64,000 nt of DNA from Nematopogon swammerdamellus (taxonomy: Eukaryota; Arthropoda; Insecta; Lepidoptera; Adelidae). The translations under genes were made by a program, and so were the position numbers. Shown here one piece after another: positions 1 to 13,100 of the stretch. Below the pieces are notes generated by a model. That model did no database searches and had not been told where the DNA came from. It worked only from the letters and a program-made list of their open reading frames with translations. The stretch covers positions 10,075,395-10,139,394 of the forward strand of contig OX336345.1 of the NCBI GenBank assembly GCA_946902875.1, read 5' to 3'. The stretch's first letter is position 1, and the number at the start of each line of letters is the position of its first letter.

Positions 1-955
1 ATCGGTCCAGGAACTAAAAAGTTCAAAATGGCGGAAACTTTTTAAAATTTTGACAACGGATTCGTGTTCAGAACCTACACAGACACCCAGATATCGATTT
101 TGAAAGCAATCGGTTCAGTAACTAAAAAGTTCAAAATGGCGGTCACTTTTTTTTAATTTTGACAACGGATTCGTATTCAGAGCCCGCACGGACACCAAGA
201 TATCGATTTTGAAAGCAATCGGTCCAGTAACTAAAAAGTTCAAAATGGCCGCCACTTTTATAAAATTTTGACAACGGATTCGTATTCAGAACCCACACAG
301 ACACCCAGATATCGATTTTGAAAGCAATCGGTCCAGTAACTAAAAAGTTCAAAATGGCGGCCACTTTTATAAAATTTTGACAACGGATTCGTATTCAGAG
401 CCCACACAGACACCCAGATATCGATTTTGAAAGCAATCGGTCCAGTAACTAAAAAGTTCAAAATGACGACCACTTTTTTTAAATTTTGACAACGGATTCG
501 TATTCAGAGCCCACACGGACACCCAGATATCGATTTTGAAAGCAATCGGTCCAGTAACTAAAAAGATCAAAATGGCGGCCACGTTTTTAAATTTTGACAA
601 CGGATTCGTATTCAGAGCCCACACGGACACCCAGATATCGATTTTGAAAGCAATCGGTCCAGTAACTAAAAAGATCAAAATGGCGGCCACGTTTTTAAAT
701 TTTGACAACGGATTCGTATTCAGAGCCCACACGGACACCCAGATATCGATTTTGAAAGCAATCGGTCCAGTAACTAAAAAGTTCAAAATGGCGGCCACAT
801 TTATAAAATTTTGACAACGGATTCGTATTCAGAGCCCACACAGACACCCAGATATCGATTTTGAAAGCAATCGGTCCAGTAACTAAAAAGTTCAAAATGG
901 CGGCCACTTTTTTTGAATTTTGACAACGGATTCGTATTCAGGGCCCACACAGACA
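1..955. repeat. Tandem array, unit about 108-109 bp
   Basis: About 8.7 head-to-tail copies of a 108-109 bp unit. The landmark ATATCGATTTTGAAAGCAATC recurs near 91, 200, 309, 418, 527, 635, 742 and 851. Units differ by a few substitutions and small T-run length changes. Because 108 is divisible by three, reading frames stay open through several units on both strands, so the apparent ORFs here are artefacts of period and not genes. The array runs off the left edge of the window. Confidence 0.93.
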
Positions 956-1395
956 CTTTTATTATAAAATAACCGTCGGAGGACCTTGGTTGAAAATTTT
1001 AAAATTTAGTAGAACGGACAGACATGCATTTGTTACGGAACCCTACATTCATTTTAAAATAAATGTTAAATTTTGTAGAACGGACAGACATGCATTTGTT
1101 ACGGAACCCTACATTCATTTTGCAGAACTTATTAGTAGAATGGACAGACATAAACGTGTTACGGAACCCTACTTTTATTATAAAATAACCGTCGGAGGAC
1201 CTTGGTTGAAAATTGTAAAATTTAGTAGAACGGACAGACATGCATTTGTTGCGGAACCCTACATTCATTTTGAAATAAATGTTAAATTTTGTAGAACGGA
1301 CAGACATGCATTTGTTACGGAACCCTACATTCATTTTGCAGAACTTAGTAGAATGGACAGACATAAACCTGTTACCGAACCCTACTTAACAGTTG
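956..1395. repeat. Second tandem array with two-level organisation
   Basis: A 40-60 bp subunit containing GGACAGACATGCATTTGTTA and GGAACCCTACATTCATTTT is repeated six times. It is grouped into a larger unit of about 226 bp that begins with TTATTATAAAATAACCGTCG (near 959 and again near 1176). It directly abuts the first array. Open frames on both strands come from the repeat itself. Confidence 0.88.
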
Positions 1396-1570
1396 CACTC
1401 CAAATGTGCCGGCAGATCCCGTGCCACTCTAACTTAACCCTTAATGCAATGACTTAAGGTTTCATTTTAAAAATGACGCTGACGCGATGTCGCGATTTCG
1501 AGTTATAAATTTTATACCCACCTAAAAAAGTGCCAAGCACCGCTAAAGAAATTTTCACTTAAAAAAAAAC

Positions 1571-1696
1571 AAGCAAACAAATAAACAAACAAATATACTT
1601 TCGCATTTATGATAAACAACATGATAGCAAACAAATAAACAAACAAATATACTTTCGCATTTATGATAAACAACATCGCATTTATTATAAACAACA
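1571..1696. repeat. Short direct duplication (about 55 bp, two and a half copies)
   Basis: The block with AAACAAATAAACAAACAAAT followed by ACTTTCGCATTTATGATAAA occurs at about 1571-1621 and 1626-1677. A third partial copy of its end follows at 1676-1696. No coding content is apparent. Confidence 0.75.
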
Positions 1697-2031
1697 TCCC
1701 CGTATACAATAATTGATTTCAAATTTCTTTCCAGTCTGTCAAATTTGCCTATCATGTGTACGCGCCCGGTATGGCGCGCAGTCGTGCTCCTAACTCGCGG
1801 AATTATTGTATTTTTCACGTTTTAAGCGTTGTATTATCATTAAAATGACTTACCTATGAAAGGTTACGCCATCTTTTGTTATTCCTGATGATCTTGAGCT
1901 CTTTCGACACGTACGAACTGCACAACTCGCCATTTTGCGTAGTGCACATATACGTGTTCTTTGTCCCCAAGTCACATGTGCACTGACGTTCGATCCCGCA
2001 GACTATTATATTGTAAGAGCATAATGCACTA

Positions 2032-2791
2032 AGACGCGGCTAATTTTCCCATATAATAGCGCTCGACGGTTGCCACTCCCGTATGTATGCTTGGTGCAAC
2101 GTAGTCTCCTTTTAGCTCGATACACTTTTCCCAGCGATGTTCAATAGCTTCGATACCATGTTTATAGCGAGAACCGTCGAGCTCCTCAAAGTAGCCCTCA
2201 ACTGCCGACTCTACCTCTTTATTGTTTGTAAATCTTTTACCCCCGAGCCATTTTTTCAAGTTTCAAGGTCTCAGGTGTGAAATGATGAACCCATGGTCTC
2301 GTCCATTGTTACGAATCGGCGCAAAAATTCGACTTTATTATTGTAAAACACTCGATTGAAACATCCTCACGAAGTTGTTTTTGTTCCATTGTGAGTAAAC
2401 GCGGCACCCATCTTGCGCACAGCTTTCTCATGTCCAAATTTTCAGTCAATATGCGATGTACAGCACTTTTTGAAATGCCTACCATATCTGCTAACTCGCG
2501 CACTTTCAACCGACGGTCATCCAATACTATTTTATCGATTTTCTTCACCATTTCTGGCGTGGTCACTTCGTTTGGCCGACCACTGCGATGTTCGTCTTGG
2601 CAGATCGTACGACCTCGTTTGAACTCTGCCACCCAATATTTTACTGTCGTAAACGATGGAGCAGACTCCCCCAGAGTTGAATACAGCTCATCTTTGATAT
2701 TAGTTGAAGTCAGACCTTTCAGAAGAAAATATTGAATCACATAACGGTGACAAATTTTATCCATTTCTAAAACTTCCCTCAGAGCGTGCAC
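2032..2791 (-). pseudogene. Mariner-family transposase remnant, internally deleted
   Basis: The minus strand encodes the N-terminal helix-turn-helix half of a mariner transposase (about 2330-2760; recognisable pieces include DKICHRYVIQYFLLKG, ESAPSFTTVKYWVAEFKRG and DEHRSGRPNE). After a frame change comes the start of the catalytic domain (a shifted MDET) near 2300. The sequence then jumps to the C-terminal piece LKKWLGGKRFTNNKE...EKCIELKGDYV (2060-2259). The centre of the DDE/D catalytic domain, with the second and third acidic residues, is missing. I could not find matching terminal inverted repeats on both sides. It is a dead copy inside the last Cul5 intron, antisense to the host gene. 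Confidence 0.85.
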
Positions 2792-3229
2792 TATTGATGG
2801 CCGACAAACAAAAACAAAAGCACGTAGCGTGTTCTTTTTTTAAATTTAAATTTAATTCGAATAGTACTTTCAAATGCAGTAAGTTTTTTCAAACAACAAC
2901 TGCCATCTATACGTCAGGTCGGGTACTTCTGGGACCACCCGGGTATGAATCAGCTGCTGCTAGCATTTCTAAACAATAATAATTACTTATAAATAACACT
3001 GTGCACTGATCTTTGTTTTGATTTCAAATTATGTGTTGAACATTGTACTTCACAAATAAAGTGAGGTCATGTTTTGTTTCACACACATTGTTTCACATTT
3101 TGTTTGTACACATGAATGGATAAAAACCTCCAATAATAAATAACACATTCACTTCAGAAATGTTGTACCTATTATTTCGAATATATGTACACACACAACA
3201 AACCATGACTAATAATAACACCAAAAATA

Positions 3230-3515
3230 ATGTTGATTTGCAGCTGCGATATTACAAATTTTCTAAGAGAACTGGAAATATATATATTTTTTATAATTTT
3301 AAAATGCATAGTTTAAAAGATATTACTTACATATTAAAAAAGCGAGCATTGGCCTTTATCTCCGAAACTACTGCGTCTAAAATGTCGAAAAAATTGGAAA
3401 TATAGGGGACATAGTTTACAGGAAAATCTGAACTAAAATCCTAAGTCTTAATAAAGTTCACGTAAAACAGAATGGTATGGAACCCTCTCCACGAGACTAT
3501 TTGACACCTTTTTTA
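3230..3515. repeat. Dispersed repeat family B, partial copy
   Basis: Shares blocks with 8953-9390 and 61912-62260, for example GCATAGTTTAAAAGATATTA, ATCTCCGAAACTA, ATAGTTTACA...GAAAATC and TGGAACCCTCTCC. This copy holds the right-hand part. It is AT-rich and has no convincing coding potential; the open frame at 3160-3405 belongs to the repeat. It lies just before the last Cul5 exon. Confidence 0.6.
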
Positions 3516-3622
3516 GTTTTTCAGAACTATAATTGGCACTTGCGCGGTTAATGCTAAGTATAGTTCACCTTCAATTTACCATTTGGATATTGTGTGTTGA
3601 AATGTGTTTGTTTTGGTTTCAG

Positions 3623-3760
3623 AGTGAACTAATCGAGATTCTGAAGAACATGTTTTTGCCTTCCAAGAAGATGATCAAGGAGCAGTTAGAATGGTTGATA
3701 GAACATAAGTATATGAGGCGGCACGATGACGATATAAATACGTTTATATACATGGCTTAA
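3623..3760 (+). CDS. Cul5: Cullin-5, last coding exon (C-terminus)
   Basis: Terminal exon of a cullin, the scaffold of cullin-RING ubiquitin ligases; cullin-5 works with elongin B/C and SOCS-box receptors. The exon encodes 45 residues beginning SELIEILKNMF and ending INTFIYMA followed by a stop. This is the C-terminal winged-helix segment, and the run KKMIKEQLEWLIEHKYMRR is diagnostic of cullin-5 over other cullins. The acceptor is TTTTGGTTTCAG before 3623, phase 0; an AG two bases further right is an alternative. The rest of the gene, including the neddylation lysine, must lie left of the window, because positions 1-3600 hold only repeats and intron. The gene is convergent with eIF2gamma, with 387 bp between the two stop codons. 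Confidence 0.92.
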   Translation, partial: SELIEILKNMFLPSKKMIKEQLEWLIEHKYMRRHDDDINTFIYMA

Positions 3761-3840
3761 CCGAAGTTGCTGCTGCTGTTATGTTAGTAGTACATAATGT
3801 CTTGTCCTGTATGAAAGTAAATAATAATGAAATGCTTCTT

Positions 3841-3846
3841 ATTAAA
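3841..3846 (+). terminator. Cul5: Candidate Cul5 polyadenylation signal
   Basis: ATTAAA 80 bp after the Cul5 stop codon. The hexamer ATTAAA also occurs on the opposite strand near 3877 and 3973, where it could serve eIF2gamma, so the two convergent 3' UTRs may overlap. Confidence 0.4.
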
Positions 3847-4147
3847 ATCTCAACAGTTTTTCAGTATTTTGATTGTTTAATCTCAAATTCTAGACATGGG
3901 TACACAAATTAGTATTCACTAAACTGACAAAAACGGTAGAATAGAGGGAGCTTTCAGAAAATTGTCCTTACATGTTTAATAAAATTTTTCAAGTAGGATA
4001 TATAGCCCTGTCTATGTATGAATAATATGGATAATGGGATAAGGATGCAAGAAAAATATGCTATTTCTGTAAAAGTGTATTTCTGTTAAATAATACATAA
4101 TATATAAAAGTTATTTTGAACAACATAACTTTCTAAAGTCCCCACTG

Positions 4148-7100
4148 TTAATTCTTCGATGGCTCGATGGTCTCTCCTCCACGAATTTGCCCCCACCCTA
4201 TTAATCTGAAATAAAATATACAATAATTATTTTAACTCATTGACAGAATCAGAGCTTAACCGGTAACACTCAGAAGGGCCCGCGCGGGTCCCGATTCTTT
4301 TGACATCCCCTCGATACCATAGGGCCTGCGCGGGCCCCGAAAAAAATTGAGTTAATTTTTTGTTATTACATGTACTTCTAAACAAGTAAATTCTCACATA
4401 TTTCAGGTAATTTCATTTCAGGTGAAAAAGAGTTCATTAATCTAGCTTCATTATTTTACGAAATATTTGAGTTTATGTCAAGGTTGACGCTCAAGGTCTA
4501 GGCCCAGCCGCGGCGCGGAAGTAAACAGGTTAATGTTATTGTTGTTTTTCTATCTCTCACTACACTGTTAACAATTCACATGCCCTTCTGCTTGCATTGA
4601 CTGCTTTATTTGGAGACACTTTTCTACATAATATTTTTAAGTAAATTTAGCCAGCAGCTTAGTTGGAGTGAAGTTGTGTTTGAAACACGCCCGTTCGCTA
4701 CGTCGCCACGTCAGCTACCACCACGCAACATTTCAGCTTCAGATGTGACCTGCATTAAGAGTAACAGAGAGACGGACATCATACATTTTTATAATAGGGA
4801 TATGTGACTAAAAAGAAAGACTACCTCCAATGCTTCTCTACCCTCCGGCTGAGGGCGATTTTCTCCCCAATCTCTGTGCAGACAGGGTTGGTGAGGGCAA
4901 TCTTGGCCAAATCGGCGCGGGTCGCGATCACACGACCTCCGGTACTCAGCGACCCAATGTTCACCAGCAACACCTAACACACAATCCGTTTAAACTTTAA
5001 ACCTTTTACTTTGAAACTCAGGCCATATAGTGCCACCAGCAAACACGTCATTATACATTGACCGCAAAAGGCAAACATTACAGTTTTATCTCGTTCTAAC
5101 TAAGCAAAAGAAGAAGAAGAAACTAAAATGTTTGCCTTTTTATGTGTAGTGCGGACAAGACAGGTGAAACATGTTCTGCAGACATGCAAACTGACCTCGC
5201 TCCTGGTGAGCTTCTGAACCTTGGCGGCCTTCTTGTCGCCCTCCGTCCTCACGCCGAGCAGACGCTTGAGCAAATAGTAGGACACCTCCAGCTCCACAAA
5301 TATACCCGGCAACGCTCCCACTGCGCCCAGCACCTGAAGCAACATTACACATATTTGCTAGAATCTTGATTTATATTCTTTTGATAACCACCAACAAATA
5401 TAAAATCTCAAAAAATACTTAGGCCTATACTCAAAAGTGCAATCCCAAAAGTCGTGTCGGGCAGTAGACCCATTCGATTCGGTACCATCGCACTGAATGA
5501 AGCCTGGTCGAAATAACTACATAAAAAATTATTACTCCAACCAGTTTAGTGTACAGACAATAAACGAGACATATACCGCCATGGTATCTCCTTCCAGCAG
5601 AAACATGGACTAATGTGAGGGGTAATTTAAGATATGTCAAATATCACCTGTCCGACAAGTCGATCAGCACGGCACAGAGTCGGCTCAATCCTGGTGCCGA
5701 CTCCGATGAGACCTCCGGGCACGGCGAACTGCAGCTCGTTCTGTTCCGTGTAGAGAGAGACGATGCGCGAGAAGATCGGGCGACAAGTCAGCTTGCCCTC
5801 CGCGTCCTTGCTCACCAGCCCCGGCCGCACCTAACCACCGCAAGTCTTTACTCTTTCACACTAACAAGCCTCGGTTGAACAGCACATTCAGAGCTGATGA
5901 ATACAATTTGTTTGCCCTGAAAGTTCTTGTTAGGGCTTTAGCCAAAATTTAACTATGCCAGAATACAATTTATGCAAAAAGCGTCAGATACGATCTTCAT
6001 ATTTTAAGGTAAATAATAAATAGGGAACCAATTGAGCGAGGGGGAAACTGGGCAACCGAGTCTGACCAAATGACATCCTAGACTGTAAGAGATATATTTC
6101 AACATATATTCAAGAGTATAGTTCAACATGGTTAATAAATCCCCCTTGAAAATTAGTTATCACTACGGCCCGTTTCACACACAGCACAGTACGGTGTGGC
6201 TGCCGTGTATATAGTCTAGTCTAGTATGTGACTGTAAAGCATGACACGGCCTAAAGCAAGTAAAATAAAAGGTTTATCATGTCTCCTCCCTATCGGCTCT
6301 TCTAATAAAGTCAAACGGTGAACGTGTGTATAGCTCACCTCGATTTCCATGCCAACGGTGAGTACGCCCTGAAGGATGGAGCCGCCGGCGACTCCGCCGC
6401 GCAGGTCGTCCACCTCGCAGCCGGGCTTGTTCACGTCGAACGAGCGGATGACGATCATGCGCGGAGGCGACGAGAAGTCCCGCAGCGGCACCGGGATCTT
6501 CTTCGTTATGTACTCGCACAGCACCTGCACAGTTAGGTTGATTTTCATGGAAACGTGCCTCACATTAAAGATTTTTGGTGCATTGCTATAGAGAAATGGT
6601 GTGATTTGCACACCTTGAAAAACTGTTGGAAATCGGTTGCACCAGCTAGGTAGCTTGGTTCGCCACATTGCAGACCTTGCACTCGCTTTCCCTCTCTGCC
6701 AATAGAGATGTAATATACCTCTCTGCTAAATGTGATACTTCCAAGACTGACTTTGAGTCTTCATGTTTTAGGGTTAAGTGATAGTGGTATGAACCAAAAT
6801 TTTCTTTAATGGAGCCTGCCATGGCTGACCCCTGTGACATAACATCTTTTTTTTTTATTTTTATGGTAACTCACGGTTGGCTACAACACCTACAACATCC
6901 CGTGATGTCAGCCCATAACACCCGGTGAACTAGGTGCCATGTCAGTGCTTCCCTTCGATCACTAATGTGTATTACACGCTGTACCTGTCGGTACAAGGTG
7001 CCATGTATGTGTATCCTTTTGGTCGTGCCGGCTACACTGAACTGGATGGAAAACGAACGAACCTCAATGTTATACTTGAGCTGTGCAGATATGGGTATGA

Positions 7101-10100
7101 TGGGGGCCCCCTCGGCCACGGTGCCCTGCACGAACTTGGCAATCTGCTCGTGTTGCTCCTTCGCTTGACCTTCCTTCACCAGGTCGATCTTATTTTGCAG
7201 AATCAGGATGTGCTTCAGCTTCATGATCTCAATGGCGGCCAAGTGTTCACTCGTCTGCGGCTGGGGGCACGACTCGTTCCCTGCAACCGATACAATGACA
7301 TCAAGATTTATTAATGCTTTCCAACAAAATACATCAATTGGATAGCTTGCAAGGCCTAATTTTAAACCTGTACATTAACCTAGCCACATATTGTAAAAAA
7401 AAACTAGTAGAAGTATTCAATGGCTTTTTAGTATGTAGCCTAGTGTGTAGCCCAAGTTCGTAAAGTGTGAATTGTGACATCTGCAAGTTTTAATTTTCCA
7501 ACTTTAGACATTTTGCACTCTAAGGCATTTATGTATTTTTTTGTCCGAGGGCTGTATCTTTTGAACCAGGTAGCCGGTTTAAATTTTCACAGAATATGTG
7601 TTATTATAGCGGATATAACAAATAATAATAAAAATAAAGAAAAAGTAAACAATTAAGGGGGGCTATAAGAAATCCCTTTTTTTTTCAAAGTGTTTTGTTT
7701 TTGCTCTATCGTAAGAACGGTAATACATAGAAGCCCCAAACTAGGTGTGATCGATCGTAGTGCTAATTCTACATGATGTAGTATGGAAACCTCGGTGCGC
7801 GAGTCCGACTCGCACTTGGCTGGTTTTTTTGTGTTTTAGCTTGATAGTTTCCGGGACAGTAAAGACCAAGTGCGCGGAGCTACGCTTACCTGCGGTCAGC
7901 ACAACGACTCATTGCAGTACTTCTACTTGGTTTTAGGGTTCCATAACCGTAAAACAATACATTTATGAGCGAAAAACACTCAAACTGGTTTGACACTTTT
8001 TTTTCACATCTTCTGTATACTAGACATATAGACGGTAGGTACCTACATGAATTAACATTATCTGATTTATCTCAGGTAACATTGGCTGTAAAATTTATTG
8101 AAATTGTACCTATTGTAATTATTATGATGTAGAATTTAACAAATAAACATTTTAGTTTTTTTTTACCCTTTGACTCAGGCACCCAGAAATTACTTGAAAA
8201 AAATTGCATATAGAAAATATTCACTCAGAGACTTTTCCATTAGTGGCAGTGGAAAAATGTAACATTACAAAAAAGGACCAGTTTGAGTAGTTTGTACCGA
8301 CCGACCTGCGATGAGAAGTAATGCGGCGTCCATCACGGCCGCTCCGTTCAACATGGTAGCCATGAGGATGTCGTGGCCTGGACAGTCCACGAAGCTCACG
8401 TGGCGCACCAGCTGGAAGCGGCCCGAGCAGTTGGTTCGCAGGCACGGGAAGTTGTCATCCTTGGAGGAGCCCCCGGAGATGTAGCTGGCGGGCCGTGGGC
8501 ACTTGGGGTTGTCGCACTTGTAAATCTTCGCATTAGCGTAACCTGTGCACATTCTCCAATGTTCACTCTCCTATCAACAAAAACCCTCACTAGAATTGAA
8601 ACCAAATATAATATCATAGGGCCAAAGTAACTAAGCACCTAAGGAGAGGATTTTAAAAAGACTGTTTCTGTTTGTCTGTTTGTTTAGTGTCGGATTTTAA
8701 CATTCACTAAGGGTTTCCTAAATATTTAGAAAAACTGAAAACCAAAAGTTATTATTTTGGTTTTTTCGTACCAAAACGGTTAATTCTGTTTCTTGGCAAA
8801 ATAACGGAATTGAATATATTTTTTACTGGCTTTACCAGAACAAGGTTCAGGCACACTGTTAGGTTCCAGTGGCGATAGCTGTGTTCAGTTTAAGGTTTGA
8901 GCCAGACTTGTTCATCATATATTTTTTTAGGGATTTGTCATTGTTCCTATTAATTAGGGTTCCGCACCTCAAAAGAAACAACTGAACCCTTATTTATAGG
9001 ATCACTCTTATGTCTGTCTGTCACAGCTTATTTTCTGCGAATCTGCTGTACAAAAAAATTTAAATTTGGTACATATTATATATGTCCGTGATTATATTAT
9101 ACAGTTTGATGATGAGTTGATGACCCAATCACGGACGTATAGCGTAAATTAACGAATTTTGATTTTGGGGGACAAATAATGTGAAAAAAAAAATTAAGTG
9201 TATCATGCGACATTTTGCAGTTACTCTGAAACTACGGGGTTTAAAATAAAAAAAATAATATGAGAATATAGGGTCTCTTATAGTTTACATGAAAATCCTA
9301 AGTTTTAAAGTATTCATGGAAAACGGAATGTTACGGAGCCCTCTCCATGCGAGTTCAACTCGCACTTGAACCAGAAAAAAAAAGCTGGTTTTTTTTCTGG
9401 ATGGATTTCTAATCTAATTGGACAATAGGTCAGTTCTTTTCTGAAAGCAAGGAAAGACTGATTCAAGCGATAAAGATTTCCAGTAAATAATTTCAAATTT
9501 AGAATGAAATTAAATTGAAATGAAAAGTGAAAACCGAATGAAGAGTTTAATTATTTGGTGTAATTAAATTATTTGGTGTAGAACTTGTCATGCAAATTAG
9601 TTCGCAAGTTAATTGGATATTTTGGGATAGGTTACATAAACATGGAATAATAATATAATAAAGTCAGTTCATTATTTAATTTTTCAGTTTACCTAAGCAT
9701 TAAAAATAGGTACACAAATTCATAACAAATATTTATCTTACATCAAAGGTACTAAAAGTAAAAAATACTATGCTTACTTAAAAGCTAAATAACAATTGAT
9801 TGCTTGAGATAAGGCCCACTGCACAGCCAGTGAACGGCAAAGGCACTATGACAATGTTATTTTTAAGACACAAATATACTGCGAAAATTCAATTTAATTG
9901 AAATACAGTGTTTTTTTATTTACGACATGTAAAGACTGAAAAAGTGTAATTTGGCAGTTAGGAGCTGGTTACTTCGCAAATGTTGTCAGTAATCTGATAA
10001 AAAACCACTAATGTGCCACTTTAAGATGCAATACTGCTTCGGCCCACTGTCGGGGTTAACGAGCGGGCGGTTTGTATCTGAGATCCAGAATCAAATCCTG

Positions 10101-13100
10101 ACCAGAGATTGTTTTATGATTTCGTCTTTGAATCTAAGAAAAATAAAAAAGGTTATGGGTATGTCGACAGCTTAATTAGACTCTCGGCGTCGCCAGCACA
10201 CACATATGTCAGCTGTCAGTTTAGTGATAAAAATAGTAGATGCTATCTCTGCCCTATATTAATGAAGGACGCCTCACTTGTTGTCATGCAATAAGAATAA
10301 ATGCATAAATTAACAGTCAGTCCCGGTAGCTGGGTGGTGTAGTTCAGTGTAGCCGGCACGACTAAAGGGAAGCACTGACATGGCCCCTAGTTTACCAAGG
10401 TATGATGGGCTGATATCACAGGTGTAGTAGCTGACGTAAACATGAAAGGTTCCATAAAAAAAACTCTAATGTGTGTGAGCATTGGTTAAACCTTTTCAAC
10501 ATCACCAACATTGAAGGTGCATTTTTTTTTATTGTAAATACATTTGTGGAGGCGCAAGTGTTACAAGTTGCTACAAGAATATCACATCAAATTGGCCCCA
10601 TCATAAAAAGGCAAATGAGCCTGCCGTAAATGAATTTACTCAGATAGGTTGTGTTGAAGCTACTAAAGTCAGTTTTTTTGGAAGACTGAGGAAGCTGAGT
10701 ACTGAGGAAAGGGAAGTTGGCTGCACCGCGCATATGCGTGGAGGTGTGTGTAGCTATAACCCGGTCCTGGTATAAAGCACCTGGCTCGATCGGCTTGCAC
10801 ACAGGGTTGCCAGATGCCTTGCTGGTCAAGTAGCCACTTTGCGGTTAAAAGATAGCCCAAGTCGCCCAATTTACAAAAAAAAAAGTGTTACCACAATAAT
10901 TAAATCAGAATCATACAAAACCTATCATAAGAAATAAAAAAAAATTTAAGTAATAAAATTAGGCTATAATTATTTTGAAAAATAATTAAATCTGTATAAG
11001 ATCGGGCATTTATGGTGGTGGTACGGAACCCTCGGTGCGCGAAAAAGACTAGGTGCGGTCGGGGAACCGCCGCACTGTGGTTCGAAAGTACAATAAAGCG
11101 GACTTTGAATTTGTTTTCTGAATGTTAATGTTTTTTCGATGGAATCATATTTGTAAGCGAAATATAAGACACTTTTATTCTTACACGTTTTTAACTAAAG
11201 TTAATATTTCCGGAGAAAAAAAATAATATTTTTTTTTTGTATGGGACACAATATATTTTCGTTAAATTCTCAAAACGATAGCACTTGATATAACTGAGGC
11301 ATATAGATCCTTAAACTATGAGAGAATCTGAACGAGATTGTGAAAAGATCCCGTCCGAACTCGTCCCCATTTGCCTAAAAACAAAAGTTGCGCCAGAGTG
11401 TCAAAAGTTGCTAACAATGTAAGAAATTGTAACCATCTGGCAACACATCACGAAATGTCATCCGAGCCAGGTGCCTAGTTAAGTCGACCGAGTTATAAAG
11501 AAATAATATCTTCAAATAGTAATGCATTAAAACTAGAAACAAGTTGATTCAAGTATGACTGCAACAGGTTAAATCAAGTCAAACAAAATTGTTTTCTTTC
11601 TGATATCACTATGCGCTAGAATTAAGAAAGCTATGTAGTAAATAAGGTACCACAAATTACTAATATACACACACACACAACTTCACACATATGCAGGTGC
11701 TGCCAGATTAACTTTTTGATAATTATTTTAATTTTTAGTTATCTTTATTTGTTTTTGTTGTACAATAAAATTTCATTTCTTTTTTCTAGCTAGATTTAGA
11801 TAAGGATTTTGATAATGAAATAATTTTTTTTTTAATATTCGAGTTTACAGCATTTCATTAGTTAATCAATCGATACAATTATTATCAATTACAACTACAA
11901 GACTATTTAAAATTTCTCAGAAAGTTTAACAAACCAAATGCCACTTTCCTTATCTTGCAAAAAAAAAAAACAAACTGTAATAATTTTATTACAATCTTAA
12001 CCTAAAAAAAACAATGAGTGCAGTGTACACACATTTAAAAGAAAAATTCAATCACATTCTAACAAGCAAAAACTAAATATTTATACAAAATAAATCATGA
12101 AATAGGTACCTACTTGTATAAACATAATAATAATATGAAATTTTAACCATTACCTACCTATATACACCGTGTCCCAAAACTCAACGTCAAGCGGGAACCA
12201 GGGAGTAGGCCAGTTTATGACTACCCAGGGAAAAATAAGAAAAAAAAAATCAGTCATTTATTTTTTTAGAAAAAAATTTTTACTGAATATTTTTTTTGGT
12301 AAAACTACAGCCATTCTGGTTTTGTTTGGGATACTGATCAATAGCAGAGTTATTTAGGCTACCAATAAATTTTTTTTAACAATTATATTTGCAAATTTGT
12401 AGTCGTAGTACCTAAAAATGCAAATTTTCAACGTTTCTCAAAAAATGCTCATATCATAAAAAACAAATGACTCCATTTTTTTTTCTTATTTTTCCCTGGG
12501 TACTCATAAACTGGCCTACTCCCTGGTTCTCGCTTGACGTTGAGTTTTGGGACACTCTGTATAAGGTGCTTCGTTATTCATGTCAAATACTTCGGGAGGG
12601 CTACACACACTCAAACAAACACGTTATGCAAAAAAAATTATATGTTTTTAGCATTACTTTTCGAGAAATTTAACAAAACATGTTTGCTACCTAAACATTA
12701 AATAGATCAACCTGTGTGTACCAGTAGGTAACTTACAATGTACAGTGTCAATGACCGTACTATGTTCAAACGCAGAACAGCTGTTTGCTGTGTTTTTGAA
12801 TGTGTGAGAGGGTGTGTGTGCGTGTGCCAGTGTGAGTATGTGTGGGTACTCTTCACTTACACTAGTCTAGTAGTTAGGAACTAACATACTATGTAATTAC
12901 CTACATTTACAAAAATTGCTGGAAATAGCCACCTTGCACTCGGATGCAAAGAGTGGCCTTCCTCACGATGCTTTCATTCACACTAACTAGAGTCACTGTC
13001 ACATACCGAATGCGTTTACGATCCCGACACGCAACTCTTCTTCATTCTCCACGGTGGTGTGACCATCCTGGCCATAAACTAGGTCCTTGGCCCGTCCCCA

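Noticed and set aside
143..907. Overlapping open frames on both strands in the left tandem array
   Set aside because: They repeat with the 108-bp period and exist on both strands with equal quality, as expected from a period divisible by three.
1..1395. CRISPR-like array
   Set aside because: Units are contiguous tandem copies without unique spacers, and the window is clearly eukaryotic.
990..1457. 155-codon plus and 121-codon minus frames
   Set aside because: They translate the second tandem array on both strands; no non-repetitive coding content.
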